Assembly (NCBI GenBank): GCA_015143295.1
Contig: CM026551.1
Span: 14,929,827-14,993,826, forward strand
Source: Tetracentron sinense
Taxonomy: Eukaryota; Streptophyta; Magnoliopsida; Trochodendrales; Trochodendraceae
Length of the DNA stretch: 64,000 nt
Reading direction: 5' to 3'
Both the position numbers and the translations under genes were made by a program. Position 1 is the stretch's first letter. Each line of letters opens with the position of its first letter. Positions 10,431 through 22,438 of this stretch are shown one piece after another. Below the pieces are notes generated by a model that was given only the letters and a program-made list of their open reading frames with translations, did not search any database and was not told the DNA's origin.

Positions 10431-12959
10431 TTGACCCTACCTCTTAAAAGAGGGGCAGGTACTGATGGGGCAGGCGTGATATAAGTGATCAAACTGAGGG
10501 GAGATGTACTGTGGTACCCGTCAAAGGCAGGCTAGGAAAGAGTTTCTACATTGATAATTAGGTCAATTACGAAAAATAAAAGGGTAGTTTCGGGAAAGAA
10601 AGGAAATCCTTAGGTCTATTTAAATGGAGAGATTTGGAGATGGAGATCAAATCCGGTTATCACCGTAGAGGATTTGGTTTCTTTGGGAACTCTCCCTGAG
10701 TTCAATCGCGATTGGCTGTGATTCGATCTCTCTTCGAGAGGGGAGCGAATGAGCCAGAGAGTTTGGTTTGGTTTGGGGGAAGAAGAAAAGGTTCTTGAAG
10801 CGGCATGCATGTCGATTGATCCCTATTTCCTCTTTAGTTTTCAATCTGAAATGATTTTGCTGCTCGTCCCTTTTTCTTCTTCTTTCTTCTCTTCCTCTTT
10901 CTGCTTAGTTGCTCTCCTCTCCGCCTCGTGATGATGCACAATCGCTCTGAAGGCCCTCTTTCCTTTCGATTTCCATTTTGATTTCCTTCTTTTATTTTTT
11001 TTTAAATTAAATTTTTTATTTTTTTTAATAATGGGTTTTGGTTTTGTATTTATTTGGATGATGTGCGTGATTGGGTGTGTGAGTCTAATCTTCCTCTTTC
11101 TCTGTGATTATTATGTATGATTCTTGATTGTCTTCTGAGATGCGTGAACCCCTAATCTTAACCCCATTTTATATTGAAACCCTAGCTCCAATTCTTTCCA
11201 TTGCAAGGGGCCTAGGGCACGCTGTACATGGTTTCAAGTTTCAACTTTGGGGCTTGGGCCTCAAATTTTGCGATTTTTCGATTAAGTCCGGTCCGACTGG
11301 AGCTCGCGACGTGTTGTTTTTTTTTGGGTGTCTGGGGCCTATGGGCCTCTTAGAGTACCCGACTAAACCCTTGGGCCATGTGTAGACCCTCCTACCACAG
11401 GAAAGTTGGGACAAATCTCCTCTGGGAGTGGTAGCATATGGTCATAGGGTTTAAACTATATTATTCGTTAGGGTAGCAAAACATGTTTGGACACGCACCC
11501 ACACTGCGTCTGTCTGTGGAAAAGTAATTGACTTCGTTTGTATGGCGCTGGCACTCCTCTTAATTCTAAGGGTTAGCATTAAGGGTTAATGTTGGCTTTA
11601 ACCTAATTTGTAATTTTTGTTGTCTGATGATTGGATGGTTAATTTATATTAATTAGTTTGATTTTGTATAGCGTTAGGAAATGGGTACTTGTAATATTTG
11701 TTTTGGCTTTCAATATAAAAGTACATGTCCCTCTGTTTTAAGTGATGGATAGACAAAGTTGCTTATGAGGCATGAATGTTACAGAGTCACGGTAGCATTG
11801 TGTGATGCATTAATACGGCTTAGATATGTCTACGCTATTTGATTTGACGAAATGCTCGCCATAAACATATTTAGTACTAAATTATAGATTTAATGAATCA
11901 GTTGGACACCTAGAATTATTCGATTGACTAATTTTTTTCGTTATATGTTAAGAAAGTAGACCTGCATATTTGATTTCCTTTTTTTTTTTAGTTCAAAGAG
12001 TGCTACATGTTACCCAATTGAGTTGATATGCGTATGCTATCTCATCTTATATACAAATGGAGATATAAGTGTGAATTAAGACATGATATTAACTTGTGAT
12101 TTAACTTTTATTTTTCTTTTTGATGATTTAGATGGATGAAACAAAAAGTAAAAGAATGTCAAATTGTAATTTTTATCTATTGCTTTTATTAATTTTCATA
12201 TGTAAAATGGCTAATTGGGAGTTTGTATTGGATTTTATTAACCAAAATTTAATTGTGATAGAATTAATTGTGTAGAATTTAATTGTCAAATGATCGCTTT
12301 TACAAATAATAGTGCTTTAGGAATACGAAGATGAGAGACAATTTAACACAATTGATTTTTGGCTAATAAAATCCGAGCGATAATTTAACACAATTGATTT
12401 TTGGCTAATAAATTCTGATCAAATGCCACCTATGAGCATCACTGACGACTTGCTATTTGGTGTTCTAATGCTATTTTATTGTATTACATCATTGAAAAAT
12501 AGAAGTGATCTTAAATGGTTAGAAATGGATGTGTCAAATTATGACATATATCATTTTTTGTGTCAAATTTGGTATATAAAATTGCATATGCCATAATTTG
12601 GCGCATCTTTTGACTAGTTGATTTTATTGGCTATTTATCTTTTTGCCTTTCAACGGTTATTTTCTTCGATCGGATAAATTAGATTGGGTATTTAATTTTT
12701 TGCCCTCCAATGGTAATTATTTTTATCATTTTATCTTCCAACGCGCATATTTAGGTTTTTATTATTTTGTCCCCACATGGTTATATATAATTTTTAATTT
12801 TATATTTCTTATCTTTGGTTTTTAGAAAAAATATTAATTCTATTTTTAAATATTAAAAAAATATTTTTAGGAGTGGATGAACCCTAGAGGTGGATAAAAA
12901 CTTATTTTTAAGTGTTATAGTGTGTTATGTTTAAACCTCATAAAAAAGAAAAGAAAAAA

Positions 12960-13131
12960 GGGACTTTGTTATTGAGAACCCTCTTAGGGCCAAAACCATC
13001 GAGACAGTGCGTGTTCTAAGAGTGAGATTTCAGGTTGAACCATTTCACATGGTAGGCCTCACTTGAAATCCCGTGCTCTTAGAGCACGGTCTTGGTGGTC
13101 TCGGCCCCAAGGGTTCTCAGAAACTTTATCC
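12960..13131. mobile_element. Small hairpin MITE of the GAGACC/GGGCC family
   Basis: Termini GGGACTTTGTTATTGAGAACC and, on the other strand, GGATAAAGTTTCTGAGAACCC pair as inverted repeats. The interior carries GTGCTCTTAGAGCAC and TGGTCTCGGCCCC. It is related to the elements at 35076-35217 and 49812-49980. Its flanks are A-rich, so a TSD cannot be called. Confidence 0.6.
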
Positions 13132-13397
13132 TAAAAAAACTAATAATGTCTTTCCCCACATCGATAGGTTAGGTCTTTTTGTGTACCATTATAAAGCTCC
13201 ACTTCCTACTCTTTTTTAGAGAGAGTTGTGTGGGAGTTTGAGTTTTTTCTTGTGCACATTTGTAAAGCGCCATTACCTTCTCTTTTTTAGAGAGGGTTGT
13301 GTGGGAGTTTGAGTTTGTGCTATTAGGGTGTGCGAGTGTGTGTTACGTTTAAATCTTATAAAAATAAAATAAACATAAATTTTAGTATTATAAATTA

Positions 13398-13785
13398 CTA
13401 GTGGGCGGCACGTGCGAGAGATGGGGAGAGAGACTGGGAAGAAGGATTCTAGTGATTGAATTTTAATTTTTTAGCTTAAAAAGATGGAGTAATGGGTTGG
13501 AACTATCTTATAACATGTCTATTTTTTTTTTTGAAAAGTAGTTGCAACTTTGAGAGAGTGTACCTTTTCGTTTTTTTTTTTTTTTTTCTCTTTTTTGAGA
13601 TATTGAAGTATTATTGTTACTTGTAATTGATATTACTTCAATACCCTTAACTTTTTAAAATGAAAAATAAGAAAAATATAAAATATTCACCTTACTATAA
13701 GAAACCATAAAATTCGGACTCATTAGGAATATTTGAAAAAAATTAACAAACTTTTGAACTCCGCTTTTCTCATTATAATAATAGA
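13398..13785 (-). mobile_element. Non-autonomous Helitron in copy B
   Basis: On the minus strand it starts TCTATTATTATAATG and ends with a GCACGTGC palindrome followed by CCGCCCACTAG, then host T. This is the TC...CTAG|T pattern of Helitrons. Copy A has the empty site (near 7965-7972), which supports both boundaries and shows that the insertion came after the A/B duplication. Confidence 0.6.
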
Positions 13786-13803
13786 GAAAGTTATATTATT
13801 TTT

Positions 13804-14574
13804 GGGTGTTGCACGGCGCATCCCAATATTTACTTAAACATACCAAAATGTAAGAAAAATCCCATTAAACATCAAAAGAAAGAGAAAAACAAAAAATCCC
13901 CTATGTTCTCTTTTACTTGGTCTTACGGTGACCCTTGTAGAAAGATAAGAAAACGACAATCACCCAATTGCACTCAATTGCAGAGGTTCTTGGAGGCCTA
14001 GCTGGTGTCACTTTTGTCTTTGATTCCATCGAAGCAAGTTGTGCCAATTAGCCGAGAGAGAAACAGAAATGGGAAACCCGAATTTGGGGATAATTTGTAG
14101 GTTAGTGTGATACCTTGATGTGAGATTAACATTAGAGGTGAAGAGGGAAAACAGAAGGCCAGTCATGCTTCAACTGAATCTGATACGCCAGTCATGCTTC
14201 AACCGCAACCGAATCTGATACTCTCTAAATTGCTAGAATGAAAGAGAAGAAGGGTTCGAATTTCCAACACTCGCTTGTGGTTGTTCTTGTTCTTTGCGTG
14301 GAACCTCAATAGGATGAAAGTGTGCATGTTTTTTTGTTTTTGTTTTGTTTTGTTTATGCCAACGAATGGTTGAGGTTTAGGGGAATTTCTAGATTTATTT
14401 ATTGCCCATCTCCTCTATCCCTCTTTTGTTTGAAAAGATTCATATGGGGGGTTTTTGGTCGGAAAAGGAAGAAGGAGAAGACTGTATTCTTGTCTTTTTA
14501 TTTTATTTATGTATAATTGATTTTTATTAATTTGGTGCATTTCAATAAATGTTGGAGTGCACCTAGCACCACCC
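13804..14574. mobile_element. Non-autonomous hAT element in copy B
   Basis: It begins GGGTGTTGCACGGCGCATCCC and ends CACCTAGCACCACCC, flanked by perfect 8-bp duplications TTATTTTT at 13796-13803 and 14575-14582. It is the paralogue of 7988-8647. No transposase is visible. Confidence 0.75.
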
Positions 14575-16065
14575 TTATTTTTTATATTATATTTGGGCCA
14601 AGCTTTGAGATCATATAGTCCTTGATAGAACTAGATATTTAAGCTTGAGTTCGGCTTGATCGAGCCGAGCTTTTGAGCTGTCTCGGCTTAGATATACCCT
14701 AATATTTTTGGCTAAAGTTTTGGATAGATTGAGGGTCTAAGTTCCTTCGACTGAACTTATGATCAACTAAAGAAGGTTCAAGTCATGGTTGAGCCATATT
14801 CGATGTGGACTGATATTGTAGCGATCTTTTTTTATTGCAAAGACACTGTTTTTGGTATAGGGCTTTTATGGGATGCACGCCGTAGTTGGCCCAATCCTTA
14901 ATTGGGGAGCATAATAGAACAATTCCACAAGTTAATCAGAATTGAGAGTATCGGATTTGCTGTGGTGTTTGAAATTGATAGATTTTCATGTTGATTTTGT
15001 AGGAATAATGTGAATGGGAATAATGTGAATGGGACACCATAGATTTTGACTAGCTATTTGTTCTTGATGTGTGTTTATTTAGCATTTTATGTGTTGTTTA
15101 GGCAATTAGGAGATTTCTCTGCCATTTTTTTCTTAGATTACCCAATATAATCAATGTACATTCGGATAATGGCCTGTATTGAGGGTATATCAATGAAGTT
15201 TAGAATCCGAGTCTTGTATAAAATTTTCAGATTTCATTTCCATTTCACACCTTTCTTTTCACTCCTATTTTCTTTTTTTCTTGGATTCTATTATTTCTTG
15301 CTCATGAAGGTGAGAATGATAATGTCCATAGACTATATGAGAGTAAGCTCTAGTTTAAATTTTAGACCAAGAAGAAACTTTTATGAGGGAAATGCTATGG
15401 AGACCCAGACCAGAATGATTAAGAATGATTAGGGTTGTACTGGGCTTCATTATGCCTTCAAGGGGTTTTGGCATGCGCTGCATCAAAATCTAATTGAACC
15501 ATCGATTCATTGCAAATCTACTGTCTAAAAAGTAAGGTTTTGGTTTACCTATGGTGGGGAGAAGTCAAAATAATGGGAAGAAATTGAAATGACTTCTCCC
15601 CAAATTATCGACCTCGGCATCCACCGGAGATAAACCGAAGCCAAAAAGTAATGTCTTGAATCATTTTCACATTAGTGGAGCACATCATTTGATTTGGAAA
15701 CTTGGCCCCTTTCAATAGGGTCCTGGGAAAGGGCCCCTTTGTAGTTCGTGTCCCTCTTAACTAATTTTAAAATTCTGTTTAAGTTTAACAAAATTATGAT
15801 TAATAATTTTTAATTTAAAAATAAAAATTGGATGGATGAACCTTAAGACCAAAGTTGGTGGGTGTTAAAAAAGGGGAGGGGGGTGGACAAATGATAGTTT
15901 AACATAAGTTAAGATTTTACATCAACAAGTATAACTGTGATAGTTTGTGCGCGTGATTGAACTCAGGGAGAGTAAACTCAGGGAGAGGTTAACACATGTC
16001 TCTTTTAACTCTTATTAATCTTAATTAAGATTAATTAACCCTTAGAGATCAATTATCTAAGTTTA

Positions 16066-17045
16066 GGAGCCGTTTGGATATACTTTCGTTTTTCTGTTTT
16101 TGTTTTCTGTTTTTTTAGATTGAAAATAAGGTTCTGTTTTCAAATTTTTTAAGTAGAAAGTATGTTTTGTATTATTAACTGTTACTCGTTTTAAAAAATA
16201 AAAAACAAAAAAACACGTTTGGGAAATATGATGAATATAATAATGAGTAAGCAATTCTAATCCATAGTGGTGGTGCGTGTGGTGGTGATGGTGATGATGT
16301 TGGTGGCATTGGTGGTGGAGTGGTTGTGGTTGTGGTGGTGGTGGTGGAGTGGTGAGTGGTGGTGATGGTGGGTGGTAGAGTGGTGAGTGGTGGTGGGGTG
16401 GTGGTGGTGGTGAGTGGTGGATTGGTTGCGATGGGTGGTGGTGGTGGTGAGTGGTGGTGATGGTGAGTGGTGGTGATGGGTGGTGGTGGTGAGTGGTGGT
16501 GATGGGTGGTGGTGGTGGTTGAGTGGTGTTGGTGGTGGTGGAGTTGTTGTGGTGGTGAGTGGTGGTGGGTGGTGGTGATGGGTGGTGAGTGGTGGTGGGG
16601 TGGTGGTGATGTTGTGGTGGTTGAGTGGAGTTGGTGACGTTGGTGGTGGAGTGGTTGTGGTGGTGGTGGTGGTGAGTGGTAGTGATGGGTGGTGGTGGTG
16701 GTGGTGGGGTGAGTGGTGGCGGTGGGTGGTGGTGGTGGTTGAGTGGTGTTGGTGGCGTTGATTGTGGTGGAGTGGTTGTGGTGGTGGTGGTAAGTGGAAG
16801 TTGGGTGGTGGATGGGTGGCGGTGGTGTTAAAGTGGTGTTAATGTTAGAGTGATGGTTGGTGGTTCATAATGATTCTGTTTTTGTTTTTTATTGCTAAAA
16901 GCAGAGGTAACTGAAATTTTCTGTTTCCATTATTTTCAAAAATTTTATTATTAATTTAAAAACCCCAAAAACAAAAACATATTTGTTTTGTGTAAAAGTT
17001 TTCAAATTTTGCTTTTAAAAACAGAAAATGATAGTGCAATGAGCC
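16066..17045. mobile_element. Tourist-like insertion carrying a GGT tract
   Basis: Comparison with copy A (near 10225, reading AAGTTTAGTATT) shows that 980 bases were inserted here. The flanks are TTA at 16063-16065 and TTA at 17046-17048. The ends begin GGAGCCGTTTGG and finish ATGAGCC, and TTTCTGTTTTT-type sequence lies just inside both ends in inverted orientation. A 3-bp TTA duplication and a GG start fit PIF/Harbinger (Tourist) MITEs, but the terminal repeats are weak. Confidence 0.55.
16267..16860 (+). repeat. GGT-rich minisatellite, potential G-quadruplex tract
   Basis: About 600 bases are almost wholly GGTGGT, GAGTGGTGGT, GATGGGTGGT and GTTGGTGGC units, with nearly all C on the other strand. 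It lies inside the inserted element 16066-17045, and copy A lacks it. Confidence 0.9.
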
Positions 17046-17170
17046 TTAATAGTTTTTAAATTTTCTTTTGAAACAAACCCTTCTTAAGCCTATATTTAAA
17101 TTTTTTTTAATATTTATTAAAAAAAGTTCAAATTTAGATTATTAAACCCTAAAAATTAATAAATTTTAAC

Positions 17171-18550
17171 TTCCGGCTATTAAAAGAGTTAAAATGCACA
17201 CGTGTTACAATCTCTCCTCGACTGTGATTGATCTCTAGAAGCACACCTTGACACTGCCATCTGCAAAGAGGGGCAGGCGTGATGTAAGTGATCAAACTGA
17301 GGAGGACATGTATTGGTACTCGTCAAAGGCAGGCTAGGAAAGAGTTTCTAGATTGATAAAACTGTAAATTAGGAAAACTAAAAGGGTAGTTTCGGGAAAG
17401 AAAGGAAATCCTTAGGTCTATTAAATGGAGAGATTTGGAGATGGAGACCAAATCCGGTTATCACCGTAGAGGATTTGGCTTCTTTGGAAACTGTCTCCCT
17501 GAGTTCAATCGCGATTGGCTGTGATTCGATCTATCTTCGAGAGGGGAGCGAGTGAGCCAGAGAGTTTGGGGGAAGAAGAAAAGGTTCTTGAAGCGGCATG
17601 CATGTCGATTGATCCCTATTTCCTCTTAGTTTTCAATCTGAAGTGATTTTGCTGCTCGTCCCTTTTTCTTCTTCTTTCTTCTCTTCCTCTTTCTGCTTAG
17701 TTGCTCTCCTCTCCGCCTCGTGATGATGCACAATCGCTCTGAAGGCCCTTTTCCCTTTCCATTTCCATTTTGATTTCCTTTTTTTTTTTTGAAATTTTTT
17801 AATTTAATTTTTTTATAATGGGTTTTAGTTTTGTATTTAGTTGGATGATGTGCGTTATTGGGTGTGTGATTCTATCTTCCTCTCTCTCTCTCTCTCTCTG
17901 ATTATGATGTATGTATGATTCTTGATTGTCTTCTGAGATGCGTGAAACCCTAATTTTAACCCCATTTTATATTGAAACCCTAGCTCCAATTATTTCCATT
18001 GCAAGGAGCCTAGGGCAAGCCGTACATGGTATCAAGTTTCAACTTGGGCGCTTGGGCTCAAATTTTGCGATTTTTCGATTAGGTCCGGTCCGACTGGAAC
18101 CCGTGACGTTTTTTTTTTTTTTTAATTTTAAATTTTGGTGTCTGTGGCCTTCTTAGAGTACCCGACTAAACCCATCTCGGAGAGTGGGTAGCAAATGGCC
18201 ATAGAGTTTAGACTATATTATTCGTTAGTAGCAAAACATGTTTGCACACGCACACGCACCCACTCTGCGTCTGTCTGTGGAAAAGTAATTGACTTCGTTT
18301 GTATGGCGCTGGCACTCCTCTTAATTGTCAAATTGTATTTTTTATCTATTGCATTTATTAATTGTCATATATAAAATGGCTAAACGGGAGTTTGAATTGG
18401 ATTTTATTAGCCAAAAATTAATTGTGGTAAAATTGTTTGTGTAGAATTTAATTGTTAAATAATCATTTTTACAAATAATAGTGCATCAGGAATACAAAGA
18501 TGAGAGACAATTTAGTACAATTGATTTTTGGCTAATAAAATCCGATCCAC
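17171..18550 (+). repeat. Segmental copy C (partial) of the threefold duplication
   Basis: It starts at ATGCACACGTGTTACAATC, matching B near 10380, runs through the UTR-like block and stops matching after GGCTAATAAAATCCGA at about 18545. This corresponds to B near 12400. Relative to B it lacks about 580 bases (B 11560-12140). B and C look closer to each other than either is to A. Confidence 0.75.
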
Positions 18551-19038
18551 AAGCCACGTAAGAGCATCACCAACGTAATCCCCTATGTACTTAGAACTAA
18601 AAACCCAATGGTTTGGGTGAGGATAGAATGCTCATGGTAGCATTAATATATAGTTGGTAATTATTGAGAGTTGGATGGGGATTGAAAATCAAAATTTGTC
18701 AAACAATAAGTGAGGCCATCATTTAAAGCATGTGGGGGGACATGGTGCCACCTACTATCCAGAAATTTTAATCACTTTCCTTCCAAAAATCTAGACTAAG
18801 AATATAAGAATGCAGTACAATTGATTTTTCTAGAGTAAATAGATAAGATAATGAAGTTTGAGGGAAACAAACTCAATGATGTTTGATATGTGAAGAGAGG
18901 AAGAAATGGTTGGGGCAAGGATAGGGGTTTGTGTTTTTTCCGTTGTGACAAAGGATGGGTTGGAGAGAGCAGAAGAGGAAGAATGGGAAGAGGATGCCAC
19001 TAAAAACAAATGTAGAATGTGTTCTTAAGAGAGAAGAG
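18551..19038. other. Unassigned AT-rich stretch
   Basis: After copy C ends, no gene, repeat or terminal motif is recognisable up to the Copia LTR. Confidence 0.4.
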
Positions 19039-19634
19039 TGCTGGGCTACAAACAATGTCTATGTGTGAATTAAAGTAACTAATAAAAAAAGTAATAGATA
19101 CAATCATCTAGTTAGAGCACTTAATATATATGAAGGAAACCTCTAAGAGACAATGTATTAAACACCTAAAGAGCAAACCATGAAAGAACACCAAGATGTA
19201 TGTGAACAACTTTCCAATGAAGAGGGAAAAACCACAGGGCAAATTCGAGTAATCCACTATAACAACGAAATGAAAATACAATCTCTTAAAAATTTCCCAA
19301 AACTTTAGGGTACTTCAACTTTTAGAGAAAAAGAAAGTGTTACTTCTTTTAGTTTTTTACAAATGAATCTCTTACCACAAAATACTTCCAAGCTATTGAG
19401 TTAGAGAAATATCAATCCGTAGGATACCCACTGCGACGGATTGAAGAAAGTGGTAGAACAACAAGCTTAAAGAAACCCTAGTTTCCCCTTTTGAAGAAAA
19501 TCCTTTTGTTGAAATTTCATTCCTTTTGTGTTATGTCTTACACATCTTTCACAAAAGCAATATAAGGCTTCTAAAGACTCTCATGTGGGTACCTCATGGG
19601 TTGGACCCATGGTAAAAGCCCATTAAACATAACA
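19039..19634 (-). repeat. 3' LTR of the Copia element
   Basis: On the plus strand it starts TGCTGGGCTACA and ends TTAAACATAACA, which gives TG...CA ends. It aligns with 24838-25340 through GTGTGAATTAAAGTAACTAA and AACTTTCCAATGAAGAGG-like stretches. Confidence 0.85.
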
Positions 19635-19646
19635 ATCTCCCCCTCC
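19635..19646 (-). other. Polypurine tract of the Copia element
   Basis: On the minus strand it reads GGAGGGGGAGAT, directly before the 3' LTR start TGTTATGTTTAATGGG. This is the expected plus-strand primer position. Confidence 0.75.
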
Positions 19647-19679
19647 AGACCATAAGGGAGGAAAACCAAACATGACCCC

Positions 19680-21430
19680 TTACTTGGTGTCCATTCTAGC
19701 CAACTCTGTGCAAAACTCAAGCTTTTCCCCGGGAACGACTTTTGTCATCATATCGGATGGATTATTGTCTGTGTGAATCTTTCTAAGTTGCATCAACTGT
19801 TTTTCTATTACTTCATGTAGCCAATGGTATCTAACATCAATGGGCTTTGTACGAGAATAATATGTAGCCTTGCTCAAGTCCATAGCACTCTGACTGTCAC
19901 AAAAAACCATATACTTTTCTTGCTTTAATCCCAGTTCTTGGAGAAATCTTCTCATTCACAATATTTCTTTCACAACTTCAATGGCTGCAATGTATTCTGC
20001 CTCAGTCGTAGATAAAACAACACATTTCTACAGTATAGACTGTTAAGACATAGCCCCCTTGCAAAAGTGAATAAAACACAGAGATTGACTTTCTATGATC
20101 AAGGTCACCTGCCATGTCAGCATTTATAAAGCCTTCCAACACTAGTTTTGAGCCTCCAAAACTCAATCACAACTTGGAACTACCTTTTAAGTACCTGAAG
20201 ATCCATTTCACAACTTCCCAACGTTTTCTTCTAAGATTAGCAAGAAACTTGGTCACTACATCAACTGCATGAGCAATGTTTGGCCGTGTGTGAACCATTA
20301 CATACATAGAACTTCCTATTGCAGAATAGTAAGGAATAACTTCCATCTCTTCATTTCCTTCTTTGGTAGAGGGGCATGAGTTCAAACTGAGTTTGAAATG
20401 ACCAGCAATAGGCGTGCTAACTGACTTAGCATCTTTCATGTTGAACCTTTCAAGTATCCGCTCAACGTACTTTTCTTGTGATAACCACAATTTCTTAGCT
20501 TTCCTCTCTTGAAAAATCTGCATACCCAAAATCCGTCTCGCTGGCCCTAAGTCCATGTCAAAGGACTTGAATAACTCCTCTTTTAAGTTAGCAATCATCT
20601 TAGTATCGTGACCCACAATCAGCATGCCATCAACATAAGGTAGAAGGATAAGGAAGTTACCACCAGTGAACTTTCTAAAATAAACACAATGATCTGGAAA
20701 TATTCTTTTGTACCCATGACCCACCCCATCATAAATGAGTCAAATTAATTTCTTATACCAGTGTCTTGGTGCTTGTTTCATCCCATAGAGACTTTTCTTT
20801 AACTTGCAGACCATGTGTTCTTCCCCTTTCACCTCAAATCATTATGGTTGTACAATGTAAATCTTTTCTCCAAGTCACTATGAAGGAATGCAATCTTTAC
20901 ATCCAATTGCTCAAGATCCAAATCCAAGCTAGCTGCTAATCCCAAGATAACTCGAATGGAGCCCATCTTTAAAATTGGGGAGAATATTTCATCAAAGTCA
21001 ACCCATTTTTTCTTCTGCCCAAAGCCTTTTACTACCAAAAGATCTTTGTACTTTACTAATTTTTTTCATTTCCATCATTTTTAGCTTGAACACCCATTTA
21101 CTCTTTAGTGCTTTTCCGCCTTTAGGAAGCTCAACCAATTCACAAGTATCATTATTCTGTGAAGTCATCTCATCATGCATAGCTTTTATCCAATTGTTTT
21201 TTTTATCTTTATGAGACTAAGCCTCTTGAAAACTCTCTGGCTCCCTCTCATCAGTAAGCAAAATGTACTCAAGAGAGACTAAGCTTCTCCTGCTTAACAA
21301 CTTCATGCTCTGGCATCTCATCATCAGCCATCTTTGGTGTATCATCACTGCCAAATTCTTCATGTACTTATCCCTCAACTGTAATATGTTGTAATGGAGA
21401 AGTGATAGGTGTAGAGTTGGAAATATCATC
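19680..21430 (-). pseudogene. Copia reverse transcriptase and RNase H remnants
   Basis: Minus-strand stretches match the Copia RT, with an LGLAASLDLDLEQLDVKIAFLH region, a YVDGMLIVGHD form of the RT active-site box and GLKQEKYMVFCDSQSAMDL of RNase H. They are typical in order and spacing. The region carries several breaks and is not a functional gene. Confidence 0.85.
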
Positions 21431-21439
21431 AACCATAAT

Positions 21440-22430
21440 CTTGCTTCTTAGTCCTCTCAAAATCTACAAAAGTTTGGTCTTCATGAAAGACCACATCTTA
21501 CTTCTGACAATCTTCCTCTTTTCTGGATCCCAGAGCCTATAACTAAATTCTTCATTTCCATAGCTTACAAAAATGCATGGAATTGCCTTGTCATCAAGCT
21601 TTGACCTCTGGACCTTGGATACATATGCATAGGCTTTGCACCAAAACACTTTCAAATGAGAGTAAGAAACATCATTTCCTTTCCACTATCTCTGGAATGT
21701 CAAAACCAAAGGTACTGATGGAGATCTGTTGATCAGGTAGTAGGCAGTGCGAACGACTTCACCCCAGGATGCCTTAGGTAACTTAGCCATTCTTAGCATG
21801 CATCTGACTTTCTCTACAATGGTACAGCTCATTATCTTCGCCACACAATTGTGTTGTGGAGTATTAGGAACTGTCTTCTCATGCCTTATGCCATATTCTG
21901 AACAATAGCCCTTAAATTCATTAGATTTATATTCCCCTCATTTGTTAGTACAAAGACAATTCAAAGGCTTTCCTGTCTCTCTTTCTACCATGACATGAAA
22001 CTGCTGAAAAAATTGGAACACCTAATTTTTTGTTTTCAATAAATAAACCCACACTTTCCTGGATGCATCATCAATAAAAGTAACAAAATATCTATTGTCA
22101 CCCAAGGACTCCACCTGAACAGGACCACAAACATCAGAATAAACCGAATCTAACAAATTATGCTTTATTTTGGATGATGTACAAAAAGAAACCCTGTGAT
22201 GTTTGCTAAATAAACAATGATCATAGGGGTTAAGAGATGTACCTTTAGCGAAGGGAATGAGAGTCTTCTTTGCCATAATTGCAACCCTTCTCACTCATGT
22301 GACCCAACCTCTTATGCCACAAGTTCGGAGAACTATCTTCAGCTGTATTCAACTCATTTTTACACACCTTTGCAGATGTCTTGAACAGTATACAATAAGC
22401 CTTATTATAAGTCCATATTCTATTTTGGCT
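21440..22430 (-). pseudogene. Copia integrase remnant
   Basis: Minus-strand stretches show the pre-integrase LWHKRLGHMSEKG motif, then VYSDVCGPVQVESLGDNRYF, FIDDASRKVWVYLL and, further on, KVFWCKAYAYVSKVQRSKLDDKA. These are hallmarks of a Tork-type Copia integrase. The region is broken. Confidence 0.85.
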
Positions 22431-22438
22431 TAGACCGT

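Larger units (their letters stand above)
10381..17170 (+). repeat. Segmental copy B of the threefold duplication
   Basis: This is the longest copy. The UTR-like block at 10560-11300 nearly matches copy C at 17380-18130 (AAGCGGCATGCATGTCGATTG in both). 13310-15900 follows copy A 7895-9890 with only small changes. It differs by an extra stretch at 11560-12140 that C lacks, a Helitron (13398-13785) that A lacks, and a 980-bp GGT-rich insertion (16066-17045) that A lacks. Confidence 0.8.

Noticed and set aside
10616-10931. Small genes in the UTR-like block, repeated in the other copies
   Set aside because: The frames are not kept between copies A, B and C (indels shift them), so no protein is under selection.
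16267-16860. CRISPR-like or protein-coding (Gly/Val-rich) repeat array
   Set aside because: Unit length is irregular, there are no unique spacers, and the array lies in an inserted element. It is a simple GGT minisatellite.
20975-21214. Plus-strand frames across the Copia element
   Set aside because: They are shadows of the minus-strand polyprotein region.
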